DNA from: Lysinibacillus fusiformis
Lineage (GTDB): Bacteria; Bacillota; Bacilli; Bacillales_A; Planococcaceae
DNA length: 64,000 nt
NCBI RefSeq assembly: GCF_007362955.1
Contig: NZ_CP041696.1
Location: 1,860,001 to 1,924,000, forward strand
Direction of reading: 5' to 3'
Part shown: one piece after another, positions 1 through 14,010 of the stretch
How the letters are laid out: the number at the start of each line of letters is the position of its first letter
Numbering within the stretch: position 1 is the first letter of the stretch
The notes under the pieces: model-generated
The model's input: only the letters and a program-made list of their open reading frames with translations
Told to the model about the DNA's origin: nothing
Database searches by the model: none
Translations under genes and position numbers: made by a program

Positions 1-165
1 ATCATTTTCCCCCACAACTTTTTGAGGAACAACCACTTTCCCGTATTCTACACCGCGAGCTGTTTCTACAATAACATATTGGCTGTCTTCTAGTAGAAAT
101 GATGCTGGATCAAAATAATATATTTTACCCGCTTTTTTGAAGCGGACTCCCACTACATTATACAA
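1..165 (-). CDS. ricT: RicT/YaaT PSP1-domain protein, N-terminal part
   Basis: Only the first 55 codons lie in the window; the C-terminal part is beyond the left edge. The translation begins MYNVVGVRFKKAGKIYYFDP, which I recognise as RicT (YaaT) of Bacillus. RicT is a PSP1-domain protein that works with RicA and RicF in RNase Y-dependent mRNA processing, competence, biofilm formation and Spo0A phosphorylation. I chose the TTG at 165-163 because an AGGAGG sits nine bases upstream (175-180) and the N-terminus then matches the family. The TTG lies inside the 3' end of holB, so the two genes overlap by 8 nt and are probably translationally coupled. Confidence 0.88.
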   Translation of the reverse strand, partial: MYNVVGVRFKKAGKIYYFDPASFLLEDSQYVIVETARGVEYGKVVVPQKVVGEND

Positions 166-1168
166 ATGTATATCCCTCCTGCAGATTTAGCATTAGCTGC
201 TCCATCATTAACGTCCTATTCATGTTACGCTGTAAAGAAGCGCGAGCCTGTAAAATGGCCTCCATTTGACTCGACAGGCGTTCGTAAGTCGAATGTAACG
301 CAGTTTCTTTAAATGACTGTAACATGTCTGGATAAGTACAAGCTGCTTCGGGATTAGCTTTTATTGACACTATATCACGGTAAGCAAATAGTAGTAAATC
401 CAATGCTTGCTCCATCTCGCTTTTTTCCTTAAACAGTGGCAACCATTCTTCATGTACAACGAGCATTGCTTCATGTACATTTTGGCGAATTGCCTCTACT
501 AATTTTAACACTGTTTTTCGAGCATGTGCAAACTGCTCTTCATTTGCTAAAAAAATAGCTGTTTCGAGCTCGTTCGTCATCATGCTCACCGTAGAAGCCA
601 TCGAGTGAGGAATATTGTTTTCCTGCAAATGCTTTAACAATACTTGACGTGGCATTTTTTGAAATTTTATATGCTGACAGCGCGAGCGTATTGTTGGTAA
701 AATAGACTGCATTTGCTCAGTTAATAAAATAGCTGTCACTTCTCCGTTCGGTTCCTCTAAAAATTTTAATATCATGTTAGCAGATGCAATATTGAGTCGG
801 TCTGCATGATGAAGTACATAAACTTTACGCCCTTCTTCAACACCCATCATCTTCATTTCTGCAATGAGTTCTCTAATTTGATCAATTTTAATAAATTGCC
901 CCTCTGGATAAATTTGATGAATATTAGGATGGTTTCCCGAATCAACACGTCTGCAATTTCGACATGTTTCACATGGAACATTTTGATGAGGTTGCTCGCA
1001 AAGCATTAATTTGACAAAAAATTGCATGATAGCCGATTTTCCTGTCCCTTTTTCACCATCAAAAATATATGCATGTGCTAATCTATTTTTGTCAAAAATC
1101 GTTTGAAGCTGTTTCATTACGACTGGTTGTAGTGTGAATAGCTCGTCAACATTCTTGGCCATTTTCAT
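158..1168 (-). CDS. holB: DNA polymerase III delta' subunit (clamp loader)
   Basis: About 336 residues, close to the usual length of HolB. Near the N-terminus it has a clamp-loader P-loop (GEKGTGKS) followed by a zinc-binding cysteine cluster (CEQPHQNVPCETCRNC), then the SRC sensor motif (SRCQH). Delta' opens and loads the beta clamp together with DnaX and delta. The frame is open 38 codons further upstream to a GTG at 1282. I prefer the ATG at 1168 because GAGGAAGG lies six bases before it and the protein then starts MKMAKNVDELF, like the family; the ATG at 1162 is an alternative. It follows yaaR but is separated from it by a terminator, so it probably has its own promoter. Its 3' end overlaps ricT. 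Confidence 0.93.
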   Translation of the reverse strand: MKMAKNVDELFTLQPVVMKQLQTIFDKNRLAHAYIFDGEKGTGKSAIMQFFVKLMLCEQPHQNVPCETCRNCRRVDSGNHPNIHQIYPEGQFIKIDQIRELIAEMKMMGVEEGRKVYVLHHADRLNIASANMILKFLEEPNGEVTAILLTEQMQSILPTIRSRCQHIKFQKMPRQVLLKHLQENNIPHSMASTVSMMTNELETAIFLANEEQFAHARKTVLKLVEAIRQNVHEAMLVVHEEWLPLFKEKSEMEQALDLLLFAYRDIVSIKANPEAACTYPDMLQSFKETALHSTYERLSSQMEAILQARASLQRNMNRTLMMEQLMLNLQEGYTFV

Positions 1169-1612
1169 TAAATTCCTTCCTCTATCAACTACGCATTGGC
1201 GTAATTGTACCTGCTGCTGCCGCTTCGCTTTCGCGCAAAAAACATCTGCTGCTACGCTTTCGGTACAAAATATATCTTTCACTGACGCATCGTTATCACT
1301 TCACTTTTACGAGGATAAACAATATATCAGGATTCTGAAATGTGTTAGGTGAACACAATGTAGAGCATTTCAGTAATACCACTAAATGTAGAATTTTCTG
1401 TTAGCTGTTGTGCCTGTAGCTAGTACATCTACTCATATTTAGGCAGAAGAGATTTTCCTCTTGTTAAATAAAACATCTTTCCATTAGGCATAAGCTAATT
1501 ACCTTAACTAGCTTATTTCAAAATTATTTACATCTGCAGGAAGCTTAATTTCACTGATTAGCTTAAACCATTTGTATTCTCTCATATATAAGGGCCCCTT
1601 GCTGAATGAATT
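1169..1612. other. Intergenic stretch yaaR-holB without a recognisable gene
   Basis: About 440 bases. The part next to holB (roughly 1170-1320) is richer in GC than the rest, reads open in the holB frame and looks like inserted repeat sequence. It contains GCGCGAAAGCGAAGCGG and a GTACC...GGTAC pair on the minus strand. The rest (1320-1612) is AT-rich and I see no gene in it. A promoter for holB-ricT is expected here, because a terminator stands just upstream at 1613-1651, but I cannot place one with confidence. Confidence 0.5.
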
Positions 1613-1651
1613 CGAAAAAAGCCCGCGCCTACAAGTGAAAAGACACGGGTT
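1613..1651 (-). terminator. Rho-independent terminator after yaaR
   Basis: On the minus strand a stem (CCCGTG at 1649-1644 with CGCGGG at 1627-1622, one G-U pair) is followed by a run of Ts at 1620-1615. It begins immediately after the yaaR stop codon, so it should separate the tmk-darA-yaaR transcript from holB-ricT. Confidence 0.8.
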
Positions 1652-2092
1652 TTACATATATAAATTGATTAATAAGCCTTTAATCTCACCGATTTTATCG
1701 AGAAGGTCTATTGCTTCCTTTTCCTCATCTAAAAGATCTTGTGCAAGCTCCACGAGACGAGTATCGATTGTTTCGATTATTTTTAAGCGTCTTCCTTCAC
1801 CGAAGCGATTCCATGTATGTGATTGTTTTAATTCCATACCATGCTCTACAGTTTCCTGTAAGAAACGCTTCACAAGCATTTTAAATCGAGCAAGTTCACG
1901 TAAATTACGCGATCTTGCAACACGATCTCCAGCAGTAGAAATATCCCCTAATAATCGTGTTAGCTGTTCAGTCTGCAGTTTAGAGCCTTGCTTGACGATC
2001 ATATCACCGAAACGGTTATTCTGATTATTATTTAGCAGTGGCTCTTTGCGATTAGTATTTAATCCAACACGTAAATCTTGATTGATTTTCAA
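1652..2092 (-). CDS. yaaR: YaaR family protein (DUF327)
   Basis: 146 residues, matching the small conserved Firmicute protein YaaR that sits between darA and holB in Bacillus. The sequence is highly charged and mostly helical, with repeated hydrophobic heptads in the C-terminal two thirds (for example from LRELARFKMLVKRFLQE onward). I see no membrane segment or catalytic motif. No function is firmly assigned to the family, so I give only the family name. The gene follows darA after a 187-base gap containing a long inverted repeat, and ends at a strong terminator. Confidence 0.88.
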   Translation of the reverse strand: MKINQDLRVGLNTNRKEPLLNNNQNNRFGDMIVKQGSKLQTEQLTRLLGDISTAGDRVARSRNLRELARFKMLVKRFLQETVEHGMELKQSHTWNRFGEGRRLKIIETIDTRLVELAQDLLDEEKEAIDLLDKIGEIKGLLINLYM

Positions 2093-2185
2093 GCTGTATT
2101 CGCCCCCACTTGCTTTCTTAACAACTTCGCCTTATTTAGCGAACTTGCCCCTTATCTATATCTATTCAATATTTCCCACAGAAAA

Positions 2186-2245
2186 CTTCGCGTCTTGAAT
2201 TAGCATTGCGCGAAACACAATACTAATTCAAAATCTGACGCGAAG
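2186..2245 (-). repeat. Long inverted repeat between darA and yaaR
   Basis: The arms CTTCGCGTC...GAATTAG (2186-2203) and CTAATTC...GACGCGAAG (2223-2245) pair almost perfectly, with a small bulge and a ~19 nt loop. On the transcribed (minus) strand no clear T-run follows. It may be an mRNA processing or stability structure, or a partial terminator. Confidence 0.65.
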
Positions 2246-2279
2246 ACTCTTGGTATATTAAATACTTTACTGTTAAAAA

Positions 2280-2615
<336 letters not shown>

Positions 2616-2682
2616 TCACCCCTTTTATAAAATTAACCTTCATAGGTTTTAAAATCGTATAACCACAATTCAGATTGATTCT

Positions 2683-2757
2683 GTAACATCTAATGAAAAC
2701 TCTAATTCTTATTTTAAAGGTTTATCACCCGTAAAACAAAAATTAATTAGATGTTAC
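2683..2757 (-). repeat. 12-bp perfect inverted repeat between tmk and darA
   Basis: GTAACATCTAAT at 2683-2694 is exactly complementary to ATTAGATGTTAC at 2746-2757, with a 51 nt loop. It lies in the tmk-darA intercistronic region, about 75 nt upstream of the darA start on the minus strand. No T-run follows, so it is not a standard terminator. It may modulate expression between tmk and darA. Confidence 0.65.
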
Positions 2758-2792
2758 CATTATATCACAATACGGTAGACAACTTCACATTT

Positions 2793-3422
2793 TTACTGCA
2801 TTACCTCAGACAATAATGACCATACATCTTCCACCACACGCTCAATATTTTGGTCTGCATTGACCACATATATACGCTCAGGGTAACGTTCTACCAATTG
2901 TAAATACCCTTCACGAACCTTATCATGAAAGGCCAAGCTTTCAACGTCTAAGCGGTTCACTTCTCGCTCTCCATGTGCATGAATACGCGCTAAACCAACC
3001 TCTGGTGCCAGATCAAATAAAATCGTGATATCTGGTAACTTCTTGCCTATTGCAAACTCATTAATAGATAGTACTTCATCTACACCAATACCACGAGCGT
3101 ATCCTTGATAAGCTAAAGATGAATCGATAAAGCGATCACAAATAACCATCCTCCCAGCATCTAAAGCTGGTCGAACCTTTTCAAAATAATGCTGACTTCT
3201 CGCAGCTGCATATAATAACGCCTCAGTACGTTCATCCATCGCCGTATGTGCTGGGTTTAAAATGATGGTACGAATTTTTTCAGCAATCTCAATACCGCCT
3301 GGCTCTCTCGTCGCTAATACATCTATATTTTCTAGTGCAAATCGCTCAGCAATCTTTTGAATGATTGTTGTTTTCCCAGCACCTTCTGGACCTTCAAATG
3401 TTATAAATAAATTGCAATTCAT
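2793..3422 (-). CDS. tmk: Thymidylate kinase
   Basis: 209 residues. The P-loop is GPEGAGKT (residues 11-18), followed by the DRF motif at 96-98 ([14 protein letters not shown]) and an arginine-containing LID region ([10 protein letters not shown]). These define dTMP kinase, which phosphorylates dTMP to dTDP in the cytoplasm for DNA synthesis. GGAGG sits ten bases before the ATG. It starts 17 bases after the end of the upstream decarboxylase gene and is followed by darA, as in B. subtilis. Confidence 0.96.
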   Translation of the reverse strand: MNCNLFITFEGPEGAGKTTIIQKIAERFALENIDVLATREPGGIEIAEKIRTIILNPAHTAMDERTEALLYAAARSQHYFEKVRPALDAGRMVICDRFIDSSLAYQGYARGIGVDEVLSINEFAIGKKLPDITILFDLAPEVGLARIHAHGEREVNRLDVESLAFHDKVREGYLQLVERYPERIYVVNADQNIERVVEDVWSLLSEVMQ

Positions 3423-3439
3423 GCTGTTATTGCCTCCAA

Positions 3440-4864
3440 CTATTTAATGACCTCAATCATTTTTTCTTCTAAACGATGATTCCCTTGGAAAGTTGCATCA
3501 GTTGCTAACAACTCCTCAAGCTGACTCAACTTTGACACTGTAATTTTTTCTCCCGGAACTAGTAATGGAATACCGGGCGGGTAAGGAATAATCATACTTG
3601 CAGCAATTCGTCCCATTGCACGCATATATGGAAGCCATTCCTTATCTAAATTGGCTATTTCTTCGAACGTGCAGGTAGGTTCGGAAATCGCTATAAAATT
3701 ATATGCTGTTTGCGTAGCAATAAGTTTTTCTGTTTTTTTCATGGATAATAACGCTGTCACGGCATCCTTAATACGAACACGTATTTCGGCAAATGGGTAA
3801 ATATGTCCAAGCTTCAAAAGTGGTAATACAAGTAATACTTGATGAGCGTCTGCTAGCTCCGCATAAATTTGTTTGGCTTCTAATGCCTCTTGCAATTGAA
3901 AGCCACTATAGCCATCCACACGAAGCAGTAGCTTTAAAGGATCATCTACCTCAATGACATGAAGTGAACCAATGGCACGTAATGCTTCAACCCACTGATT
4001 TTTTTTCTCTATTATATATGCACCATCACTCTCCATATATGTCTGTATATAATAACGTGCATCGTCTAATGATGCTAATAATAAATAAGATGGACTGCTA
4101 GATTGGAGCATACGTAAATAGTGATTAATTTTATCGACATTAACTAGTTCTGAATTAACATGCATAAAAGATGCCATCGTCATGGCTGGTAATGTTTTAT
4201 GCGCAGATTGTACAACAACATCTGCCCCGTATGTCAAAGCAGACGGCTGAAATAATGCGCAAGCGCTGAAATGAGCTCCGTGCGCTTCATCTACCAAGAC
4301 CGGTATACTTTTTTCATGACAATAGGCAATCTGTTGCTGTATTTCTTTAGAAACCATACCGTAATAAGTTGGATACGTTAGAACAACAGCCTTCGCCTTT
4401 GGATAATTATCTACTGCTTCTTTAAGATTTGTAAATGAAATATGAGTGGCAGTTAATGTTCGATCATCCCAGTGCGGTGAAACATATATAGGCTTTGCTC
4501 CAACAAGCTCAATAGCATGAAAAATAGATTTGTGGGCATTACGTTGCACAATAACTTGATCGCCTTTCTTGCATGTGGCATAAATCATTGCTAAATTCCC
4601 TACAGTCGTGCCTCCTACTAAAAAGAAACTTTTCATTGCTCCATATGTATCCGCAAGTAGAACTTCTGCCTCAAAAATTATTTCCTCTGGATGATGTAAA
4701 TCATCCAGACCCGATAATTCGGTCACATCATAACGCATTACATCCTTGAAAGCTTGGGGTAAGTGTGACAATTCTCCATGCTTATGACCTGGCACATGAA
4801 AAGAAATATTTTGTTGTTGTCGAAAACGCTCTAGTCCTTCCACAATTGGCTTTTTCTTTTGCAA
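3440..4864 (-). CDS. yaaO: Orn/Lys/Arg decarboxylase family protein (YaaO-like)
   Basis: 474 residues, the size of B. subtilis YaaO. It is a PLP-dependent fold-I decarboxylase lacking the N-terminal wing domain of the enterobacterial enzymes. DEAHGAH (192-198) and the Schiff-base lysine K223 in SAHKTLPAM are visible. The substrate could be lysine, arginine or ornithine; sequence alone does not decide, and B. subtilis SpeA (arginine) is a close paralogue. The start is a TTG with only a weak GGGTG upstream, so the N-terminus is less certain than the rest. It likely leads the tmk-darA-yaaR transcript. The csfB-xpaC-yaaN genes that precede it in B. subtilis are missing here. Confidence 0.9.
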   Translation of the reverse strand: MQKKKPIVEGLERFRQQQNISFHVPGHKHGELSHLPQAFKDVMRYDVTELSGLDDLHHPEEIIFEAEVLLADTYGAMKSFFLVGGTTVGNLAMIYATCKKGDQVIVQRNAHKSIFHAIELVGAKPIYVSPHWDDRTLTATHISFTNLKEAVDNYPKAKAVVLTYPTYYGMVSKEIQQQIAYCHEKSIPVLVDEAHGAHFSACALFQPSALTYGADVVVQSAHKTLPAMTMASFMHVNSELVNVDKINHYLRMLQSSSPSYLLLASLDDARYYIQTYMESDGAYIIEKKNQWVEALRAIGSLHVIEVDDPLKLLLRVDGYSGFQLQEALEAKQIYAELADAHQVLLVLPLLKLGHIYPFAEIRVRIKDAVTALLSMKKTEKLIATQTAYNFIAISEPTCTFEEIANLDKEWLPYMRAMGRIAASMIIPYPPGIPLLVPGEKITVSKLSQLEELLATDATFQGNHRLEEKMIEVIK

Positions 4865-5146
4865 AGCAAGACACCCATTTCCATTATATTGTCCTTTAAT
4901 TATACGGGATTCCCGTAGGATAAAAAAGCAATCCTACGAAATAGATAAGATAGCTCCATCATAGTACCGTTCATTATAAAAAGAGTCCCGATTCTATTTC
5001 ATCCAAGCCGCTCCACTTTCTAGTACACCTATCATCTATCTAGACAAGCATCTATTATATAAGATGCATTTCTTAAATAACCTTCTTCCATTCCAGTAAC
5101 CAAGCAAAATTGCCTTCCAGATTATTATTTCATATAAAACACAAAT
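4865..5146. other. Intergenic region between yaaO and the rRNA operon
   Basis: About 280 bases with no open frame I would call a gene. In B. subtilis csfB, xpaC and yaaN lie between the 5S gene and yaaO; nothing here resembles them. The promoter for the yaaO-tmk-darA-yaaR transcript should be in this stretch, but I see no convincing -35/-10 pair. Confidence 0.5.
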
Positions 5147-5180
5147 AAAAAAAGACCAAAGATTTCTCTTTGATCTTTTT
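5147..5180 (-). terminator. Terminator of the rRNA operon
   Basis: Just after the 5S gene, on the minus strand, AAAGATCAAAGA and TCTTTGGTCTTT pair across a GAAA loop and a run of Ts follows (5154-5147). Confidence 0.88.
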
Positions 5181-5185
5181 ACAGG

Positions 5186-5301
5186 TGCCTAGCGACGTCC
5201 TACTCTCACAGGGGGAAGCCCCCAACTACCATCGGCGCTAAAGAGCTTAACTTCCGTGTTCGGTATGGGAACGGGTGTGACCTCTTTGCCATCATCACTA
5301 G
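5186..5301 (-). rRNA. rrf: 5S ribosomal RNA
   Basis: The minus strand reads as a Bacillus-type 5S rRNA: ...GCAAAGAGGTCACACCCG, CCATACCGAACACGGAAG, GCGCCGATGGTAG, and CCCCCTGTGAGAGTAGGACG. The 5' and 3' ends were set by pairing of the terminal stem (GTCTAGTGA with CGCTAGGC) and are good to a few bases. It is the last gene of a 16S-23S-5S operon. Confidence 0.95.
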
Positions 5302-5338
5302 ACTATTGTCGGCTTTCTATATACAGCGTATTTCTTTG

Positions 5339-5426
5339 TCAGCTTCATTCGTTCAGTCAGTCACGTACTTGGGTACGTTCCTTCCTTCTCTCAATCGCTT
5401 CCTCGAACTACTTGTATCTTGAAACC
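5339..5426 (-). repeat. rRNA spacer repeat, copy in the 23S-5S spacer
   Basis: About 88 bases, roughly 80% identical by eye and in the same orientation as the copy at 8449-8537 in the 16S-23S spacer. Both share GTCAGTCACGTACT on the plus strand and end in CTTGAAACC. Each contains a small stem (GTACGT/ACGTAC). Confidence 0.75.
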
Positions 5427-5489
5427 CTATGTAGAAAGATGTTGTTCTTTCAAAACTGGATAAACGGTACATTGAATGTTTCAAACATT

Positions 5490-8418
<2,929 letters not shown>

Positions 8419-8448
8419 GTCAGCTTTCAATATACATCGTAATACATC

Positions 8449-8537
8449 GTCAGCTTTAATCGTTCGCTCAGTCACGTACTAAGGTACGCTCCTTCACTTA
8501 CTCAATCGCTTCCTTGCCTTACTCGTATCTTGAAACC
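8449..8537 (-). repeat. rRNA spacer repeat, copy in the 16S-23S spacer
   Basis: Direct repeat of the 5339-5426 element. The rest of the ~300 nt spacer (8419-8719) contains no tRNA-Ile or tRNA-Ala gene. Two conserved processing boxes are visible (TTCAAAACTGAAC and TTGAAAACTGGAT on the minus strand). Confidence 0.75.
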
Positions 8538-8711
8538 TTCATCTGTTATTAAGCCTAAAAAACTTAAAAAAATAAATGTGTTTGTTACTATTTCAATGTC
8601 GTTTTATCCAGTTTTCAAAGAACAAGTTTTGAAGTGTTTCATTCAGAAGAATGAACCTTCAAAACTGAACGCAAAACGTAATCTTACAAACCCAAGGTTT
8701 GTATTCCGAAA

Positions 8712-10273
<1,562 letters not shown>

Positions 10274-10437
10274 AAGAAATTTGATAAGCTCAAATTGTTT
10301 TGCTGGCATCAATTTTGATGTCCAAAATTTTGTTTTGTTCACTAACCGGAGTTAGCTACTAAAAACTATATTGATTACGTTTTGCTTGTTCAGTTTTCAA
10401 GGTTCATTTCGTCGTCGCTTGTTTCAGCAACTCTTAT

Positions 10438-10467
10438 ATCATAACACGTTATGTTTTATGATGTCAA
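10438..10467 (-). promoter_or_regulatory. rRNA operon promoter
   Basis: On the minus strand TTGACA (10467-10462) and TATGAT (10443-10438) are separated by 18 bases, upstream of the 16S gene. The ~165 nt leader that follows carries the usual rRNA leader box CTTGAAAACTGAACAAGC. The surrounding non-coding stretch 10274-10564 contains nothing else I can name; a second, upstream rRNA promoter may exist in 10470-10560. Confidence 0.75.
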
Positions 10468-10564
10468 CAATTATTTTTGAATGAATTGTTTTGTGAAGTT
10501 TTTTTCAACAGTTATCTTAACGACTCTTATTACTATATCACAATATTTTCAATTTGCAAGTGAT

Positions 10565-10837
10565 TTATAAGAAATAGATTAAAAAAGTAATTCCTAGTAC
10601 TCCTGGGATACCTAACACTGCAATTGTAGTAACTGAAAATAGATTAATCGGTACATTGTAGCCACTATAACCAACAGCTAGATGAATAATGAATAATAGT
10701 AAAAAAGCAAAGGCGAATCGAAACCAAAAAACTGAGAATCCTTCTAATACTTTCCCTAACTTAATGTGCTTTCCTACTATATAAAGAAATAGAAGCGCTA
10801 CAGGAACACCAATACTTACTATTACGATCCACGGCAT
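10565..10837 (-). CDS. bofA: BofA-like inhibitor of pro-sigma-K processing
   Basis: 90 residues with two or three hydrophobic segments and the family signature VPINLFSVTTIAVLGIPGVLG near the C-terminus. BofA in Bacillus sits in the outer forespore membrane and restrains the SpoIVFB protease until the sigma-K checkpoint is satisfied. AAGGAGG lies eight bases upstream of the ATG. Synteny (recR-yaaL-bofA-rrn) supports the call. Its presence suggests a spore-forming organism. Confidence 0.9.
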   Translation of the reverse strand: MPWIVIVSIGVPVALLFLYIVGKHIKLGKVLEGFSVFWFRFAFAFLLLFIIHLAVGYSGYNVPINLFSVTTIAVLGIPGVLGITFLIYFL

Positions 10838-10908
10838 ATGCTTGCCTCCTTCGATAATAATTATGTAAATATATGATTTCCATTTCGCTTCTATAACTCT
10901 AAAAATTA

Positions 10909-11124
10909 TTATTTAATTAATACTCGCCGAATTCTGGCTTCTTTGAACAAATAATAATGAATACTCTCCGCCGCTTTCCGTCGGGCAATGATTTCTAAAT
11001 CATAATCATCTACTAGTTCTTCAATTATTTTCGATTGTTGTAAATCCTCTTTTGTTTCTTTAATAAGGTCTACAAGTTTTTCATCAAATTCCTTTTTTAG
11101 TTTTCCTTTATTGCGGAAGAACAT
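10909..11124 (-). CDS. yaaL: YaaL family protein (DUF2508)
   Basis: 71 residues, small, charged and helical, no membrane segment. It has the conserved C-terminal region with DYDLEIIARRKAAESIHYYLFKEAR. It is always found between recR and bofA in Bacillus relatives. Function is not established. It starts 13 bases after the recR stop, so the two are probably co-transcribed. Confidence 0.88.
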   Translation of the reverse strand: MFFRNKGKLKKEFDEKLVDLIKETKEDLQQSKIIEELVDDYDLEIIARRKAAESIHYYLFKEARIRRVLIK

Positions 11125-11137
11125 CTCAATCCCTCAC

Positions 11138-11734
11138 TCATAACTCTCGACGGCCTTCCATTGCCTTCGATAACGTTACTTCATCAGCATATTCTAAATC
11201 TCCACCTACTGGTAGACCGTGTGCAATGCGCGTTGTGCGAATACCAGATGGTTTCACTAGACGCGATATATACATCGCTGTTGCTTCGCCTTCAATAGTA
11301 GAATTTGTTGCTAAAATCAGCTCCTGCACAGTTTCATCTTGCAAGCGTACTAATAGTGACGCCACATTGATATCCTCCGGCCCAACGCCATCCATCGGCG
11401 AAATAGCTCCCTGCAGTACGTGGTACTTACCATTGTAATCACGCATTTTTTCCATCGCAATAACATCTTTTGTATCTTGTACAACGCAAATAACAGAAGC
11501 ATCACGTTGTTTGTCAGTACAAATATGGCATGGGTCTACATCGGTAATGTTGCCGCAGACAGAACAATAGCTTAAATTCCGCTTTGCATCAATTAAAGCC
11601 TTCGAGAAAGAAAGTACATCTTCTTCCTTCATCGTTAACACAAAAAACGCCAGTCGAGCCGCAGTTTTCGGCCCGATCCCTGGCAATTTCATAAAACTAT
11701 CGATTAGTTTAGATATGGGTTCTGGGTAGTACAT
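11138..11734 (-). CDS. recR: Recombination mediator protein RecR
   Basis: 198 residues, the standard length. Domains in order: a helix-hairpin-helix ([16 protein letters not shown], residues ~17-32), a four-cysteine zinc finger ([16 protein letters not shown]), and a Toprim domain containing [15 protein letters not shown]. RecR works with RecF and RecO in loading RecA at gaps. It starts 12 bases after ebfC in the dnaX-ebfC-recR operon. Confidence 0.97.
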   Translation of the reverse strand: MYYPEPISKLIDSFMKLPGIGPKTAARLAFFVLTMKEEDVLSFSKALIDAKRNLSYCSVCGNITDVDPCHICTDKQRDASVICVVQDTKDVIAMEKMRDYNGKYHVLQGAISPMDGVGPEDINVASLLVRLQDETVQELILATNSTIEGEATAMYISRLVKPSGIRTTRIAHGLPVGGDLEYADEVTLSKAMEGRREL

Positions 11735-11746
11735 ATATTTTACCTC

Positions 11747-12061
11747 CTAGAACGGAAGGTTCATGCCTTGAGTGAATTTACCCATTGTTGCATTTGTTTT
11801 TTCTTCTACTTTTTTAAGCGCTTCATTTGTTGCAACAACGATTAAATCTTGTAGCATTTCGATATCATCTGGGTCTACTACTGACGCATCAAGATTCACT
11901 TCAACTACTTCACGTTGACCTGTTACAGCCACTTTAACCATACCGCCGCCAGCAGTACCTTCAAACTGTTCAACATTTAAAGCCTCTTGAGCTTCCATCA
12001 TTTCCTTTTGCATTTTTTGCATTTTTTTCATCATACCTTGCATATTTCCCATTCCACGCAT
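11747..12061 (-). CDS. yaaK: Nucleoid-associated protein YaaK (YbaB/EbfC family)
   Basis: 104 residues starting [21 protein letters not shown], with the diagnostic [15 protein letters not shown] and [11 protein letters not shown] segments. The family forms DNA-binding dimers and is universally paired with dnaX and recR. I chose the ATG at 12061 (AGGAGG nine bases upstream); the TTG at 12067 is too close to that site. It lies between dnaX and recR, 21 bases after dnaX. Confidence 0.95.
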   Translation of the reverse strand: MRGMGNMQGMMKKMQKMQKEMMEAQEALNVEQFEGTAGGGMVKVAVTGQREVVEVNLDASVVDPDDIEMLQDLIVVATNEALKKVEEKTNATMGKFTQGMNLPF

Positions 12062-12082
12062 AAACAAATTCCTCCTAAGTAA

Positions 12083-13867
12083 TTAATCTTCAATTATTTC
12101 AACAAAATCTTTACCGAACAACTTTTCCGCTTCCGTCACCAGTGGATCCTGTGATGCAAGCGGTTGTGAATCGTCGATAAAGGGTTCTTCTGGCATTTCT
12201 GCCGGTGGTGGTTCTAATAACTCAACATCACGATCAATGGTTGAGTGCGCTTTCTTTTGATGCATGCCGTGATCACGAATAAATTCTTCACGCAGCTTTA
12301 GCCAAGTCTCTTCAGGCGTACATAACATTTCGTACATGATGCCAGTTTGCCCTGCAATTAATTGTGTGAAGTGAGCTTTTAGCGCATGATTATCAGCAAC
12401 CATTTGACAATGAATATCATACTTGAATTTTAACACAAAAGCACTTGAAGATGCCGCAACAGGTTCAGCTTCCGCTAATAGAGCGGATTGTGACTTTTGC
12501 ATTTGGTTCAACGCTTGTGCCCACACAGCTTTAACACGTTGTACTTCCTGTTTCGTAGCATCCTTTAATATTTCTTGAATACGTCCGGTCGGGGCCTTAT
12601 AGCCATTTGGATTTTTTGCACGTGGACGTTGTTCCTTAGACGTCTGCGTGGTTTGCGCAGGCACTCCATTTTGCAATTGCGCTGATAATTGCTGAACCAT
12701 TTGCTCAAGTGCCACTATTTTTTGCGCGAGCTCAGGGCTCACCGTTGTTTCTCCTGAAGTGCTCACTTGATTAATGACTCCACCTGAAAACTGCGTCATT
12801 TTTAGCAAAGCTGTTTCTAAATAAATTTTCGTATGATGAGAGAAACGCATTTCTTGCTGTGTTTTCGCTAAAATGTCAATATAGCCGTAAAGCATATCCG
12901 GTGCAAAATCATGCGCTAAAGCAAACACTCGCTCCTCTGGTGATACTAGCTCTAACAAATCCGCTAATCCCTCGCTTGTTTGCAGTAGCAGTAAATCGCG
13001 GAAAAATGTAATTAAATCTTCTGACAGACGAAGTGGGTCCTTCCCATCGGCAATAAGTTGTTCTAATAACGCAAGCATTTGCGCGACATCTTTCACCTTT
13101 AAAGCTTCTGCTAAATCATAAAAAACTTCCTGGCTAATCGACCCTGTAACAAGTAGTGCATCTTCTAGCTTTAAGAGTTCACCACTGAAGGAGACGACTT
13201 GGTCTAACAAACTTAGAGCATCTCGCATACCGCCAGCAGCAGATTGTGCAATAACCTTTAAACCTTGTTCTTCATAAGGTAGCTCGATGTCTTCTAATAC
13301 AATTTTCATCCGTTCAATAATATCGTTCGTCGAAAGTCGCTTAAAGTCAAAACGCTGACAACGAGAAATAATCGTAGCTGGCAATTTATGCGGCTCTGTC
13401 GTTGCTAATATAAATACGGCATGTGACGGTGGTTCTTCTAATGTTTTTAATAGTGCATTGAAGGCACTTGTAGAAAGCATATGCACTTCGTCAATGATAT
13501 ACACTTTAAATCTGCTACTCGCAGGTGCAAAACGAACCTTTTCAATAATGTCGCGTATTTCCTCAACACGCGAATTAGATGCAGCATCAAATTCAATTAC
13601 GTCTGGATGAGAACCATCTGTAATGCTTAAACAAGTTGCACACTCATTACATGGCTCATTTGACGGAGCACGCTCACAGTTTAATGCCTTTGCAAAAATT
13701 TTAGCCGCGCTCGTTTTCCCAGTACCACGTGGACCAGAAAACAGATACGCGTGCGTTGTTTTATTCGCTAGGAGAGCATTTTGTAGCGTTCTTTTGACAT
13801 GCGCTTGACCTGACATCTCACGAAATGATTGTGGTCTATACACACGATAAAATGCTTGATACGTCAA
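12083..13867 (-). CDS. dnaX: DNA polymerase III gamma/tau subunit
   Basis: 594 residues. The N-terminal AAA+ domain has a P-loop GPRGTGKT (45-52), a four-cysteine zinc module (C64, C73, C76, C79), Walker B DEVHML and the SRC motif (ISRCQRFDF). A clamp-loader collar follows, and then a long polar linker with a C-terminal domain that in tau contacts polymerase and helicase. The start is TTG at 13867, behind AGGAGAGG. No programmed-frameshift signal was evident by eye. It heads the dnaX-yaaK-recR-yaaL-bofA group. Confidence 0.97.
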   Translation of the reverse strand: MTYQAFYRVYRPQSFREMSGQAHVKRTLQNALLANKTTHAYLFSGPRGTGKTSAAKIFAKALNCERAPSNEPCNECATCLSITDGSHPDVIEFDAASNSRVEEIRDIIEKVRFAPASSRFKVYIIDEVHMLSTSAFNALLKTLEEPPSHAVFILATTEPHKLPATIISRCQRFDFKRLSTNDIIERMKIVLEDIELPYEEQGLKVIAQSAAGGMRDALSLLDQVVSFSGELLKLEDALLVTGSISQEVFYDLAEALKVKDVAQMLALLEQLIADGKDPLRLSEDLITFFRDLLLLQTSEGLADLLELVSPEERVFALAHDFAPDMLYGYIDILAKTQQEMRFSHHTKIYLETALLKMTQFSGGVINQVSTSGETTVSPELAQKIVALEQMVQQLSAQLQNGVPAQTTQTSKEQRPRAKNPNGYKAPTGRIQEILKDATKQEVQRVKAVWAQALNQMQKSQSALLAEAEPVAASSSAFVLKFKYDIHCQMVADNHALKAHFTQLIAGQTGIMYEMLCTPEETWLKLREEFIRDHGMHQKKAHSTIDRDVELLEPPPAEMPEEPFIDDSQPLASQDPLVTEAEKLFGKDFVEIIED

Positions 13868-13957
13868 TGATTTCCTCTCCTCTTCTTTTTAAATATGATA
13901 GCTCTATTATAGCACTGGCTGCTTTATTAATAAAACCGTGTTGTCACTTTTCTCATA

Positions 13958-13996
13958 GAAAAAAACGCATTCGCCTACAATAGACGAATGCGTTTG
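13958..13996 (-). terminator. Terminator of the SRP RNA gene
   Basis: ACGCATTCG (13965-13973) pairs with CGAATGCGT (13985-13993). On the minus strand a T-run follows, directly after the scr gene and before dnaX. Confidence 0.85.
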
Positions 13997-14010
13997 AATT
14001 GGCAATTTAA

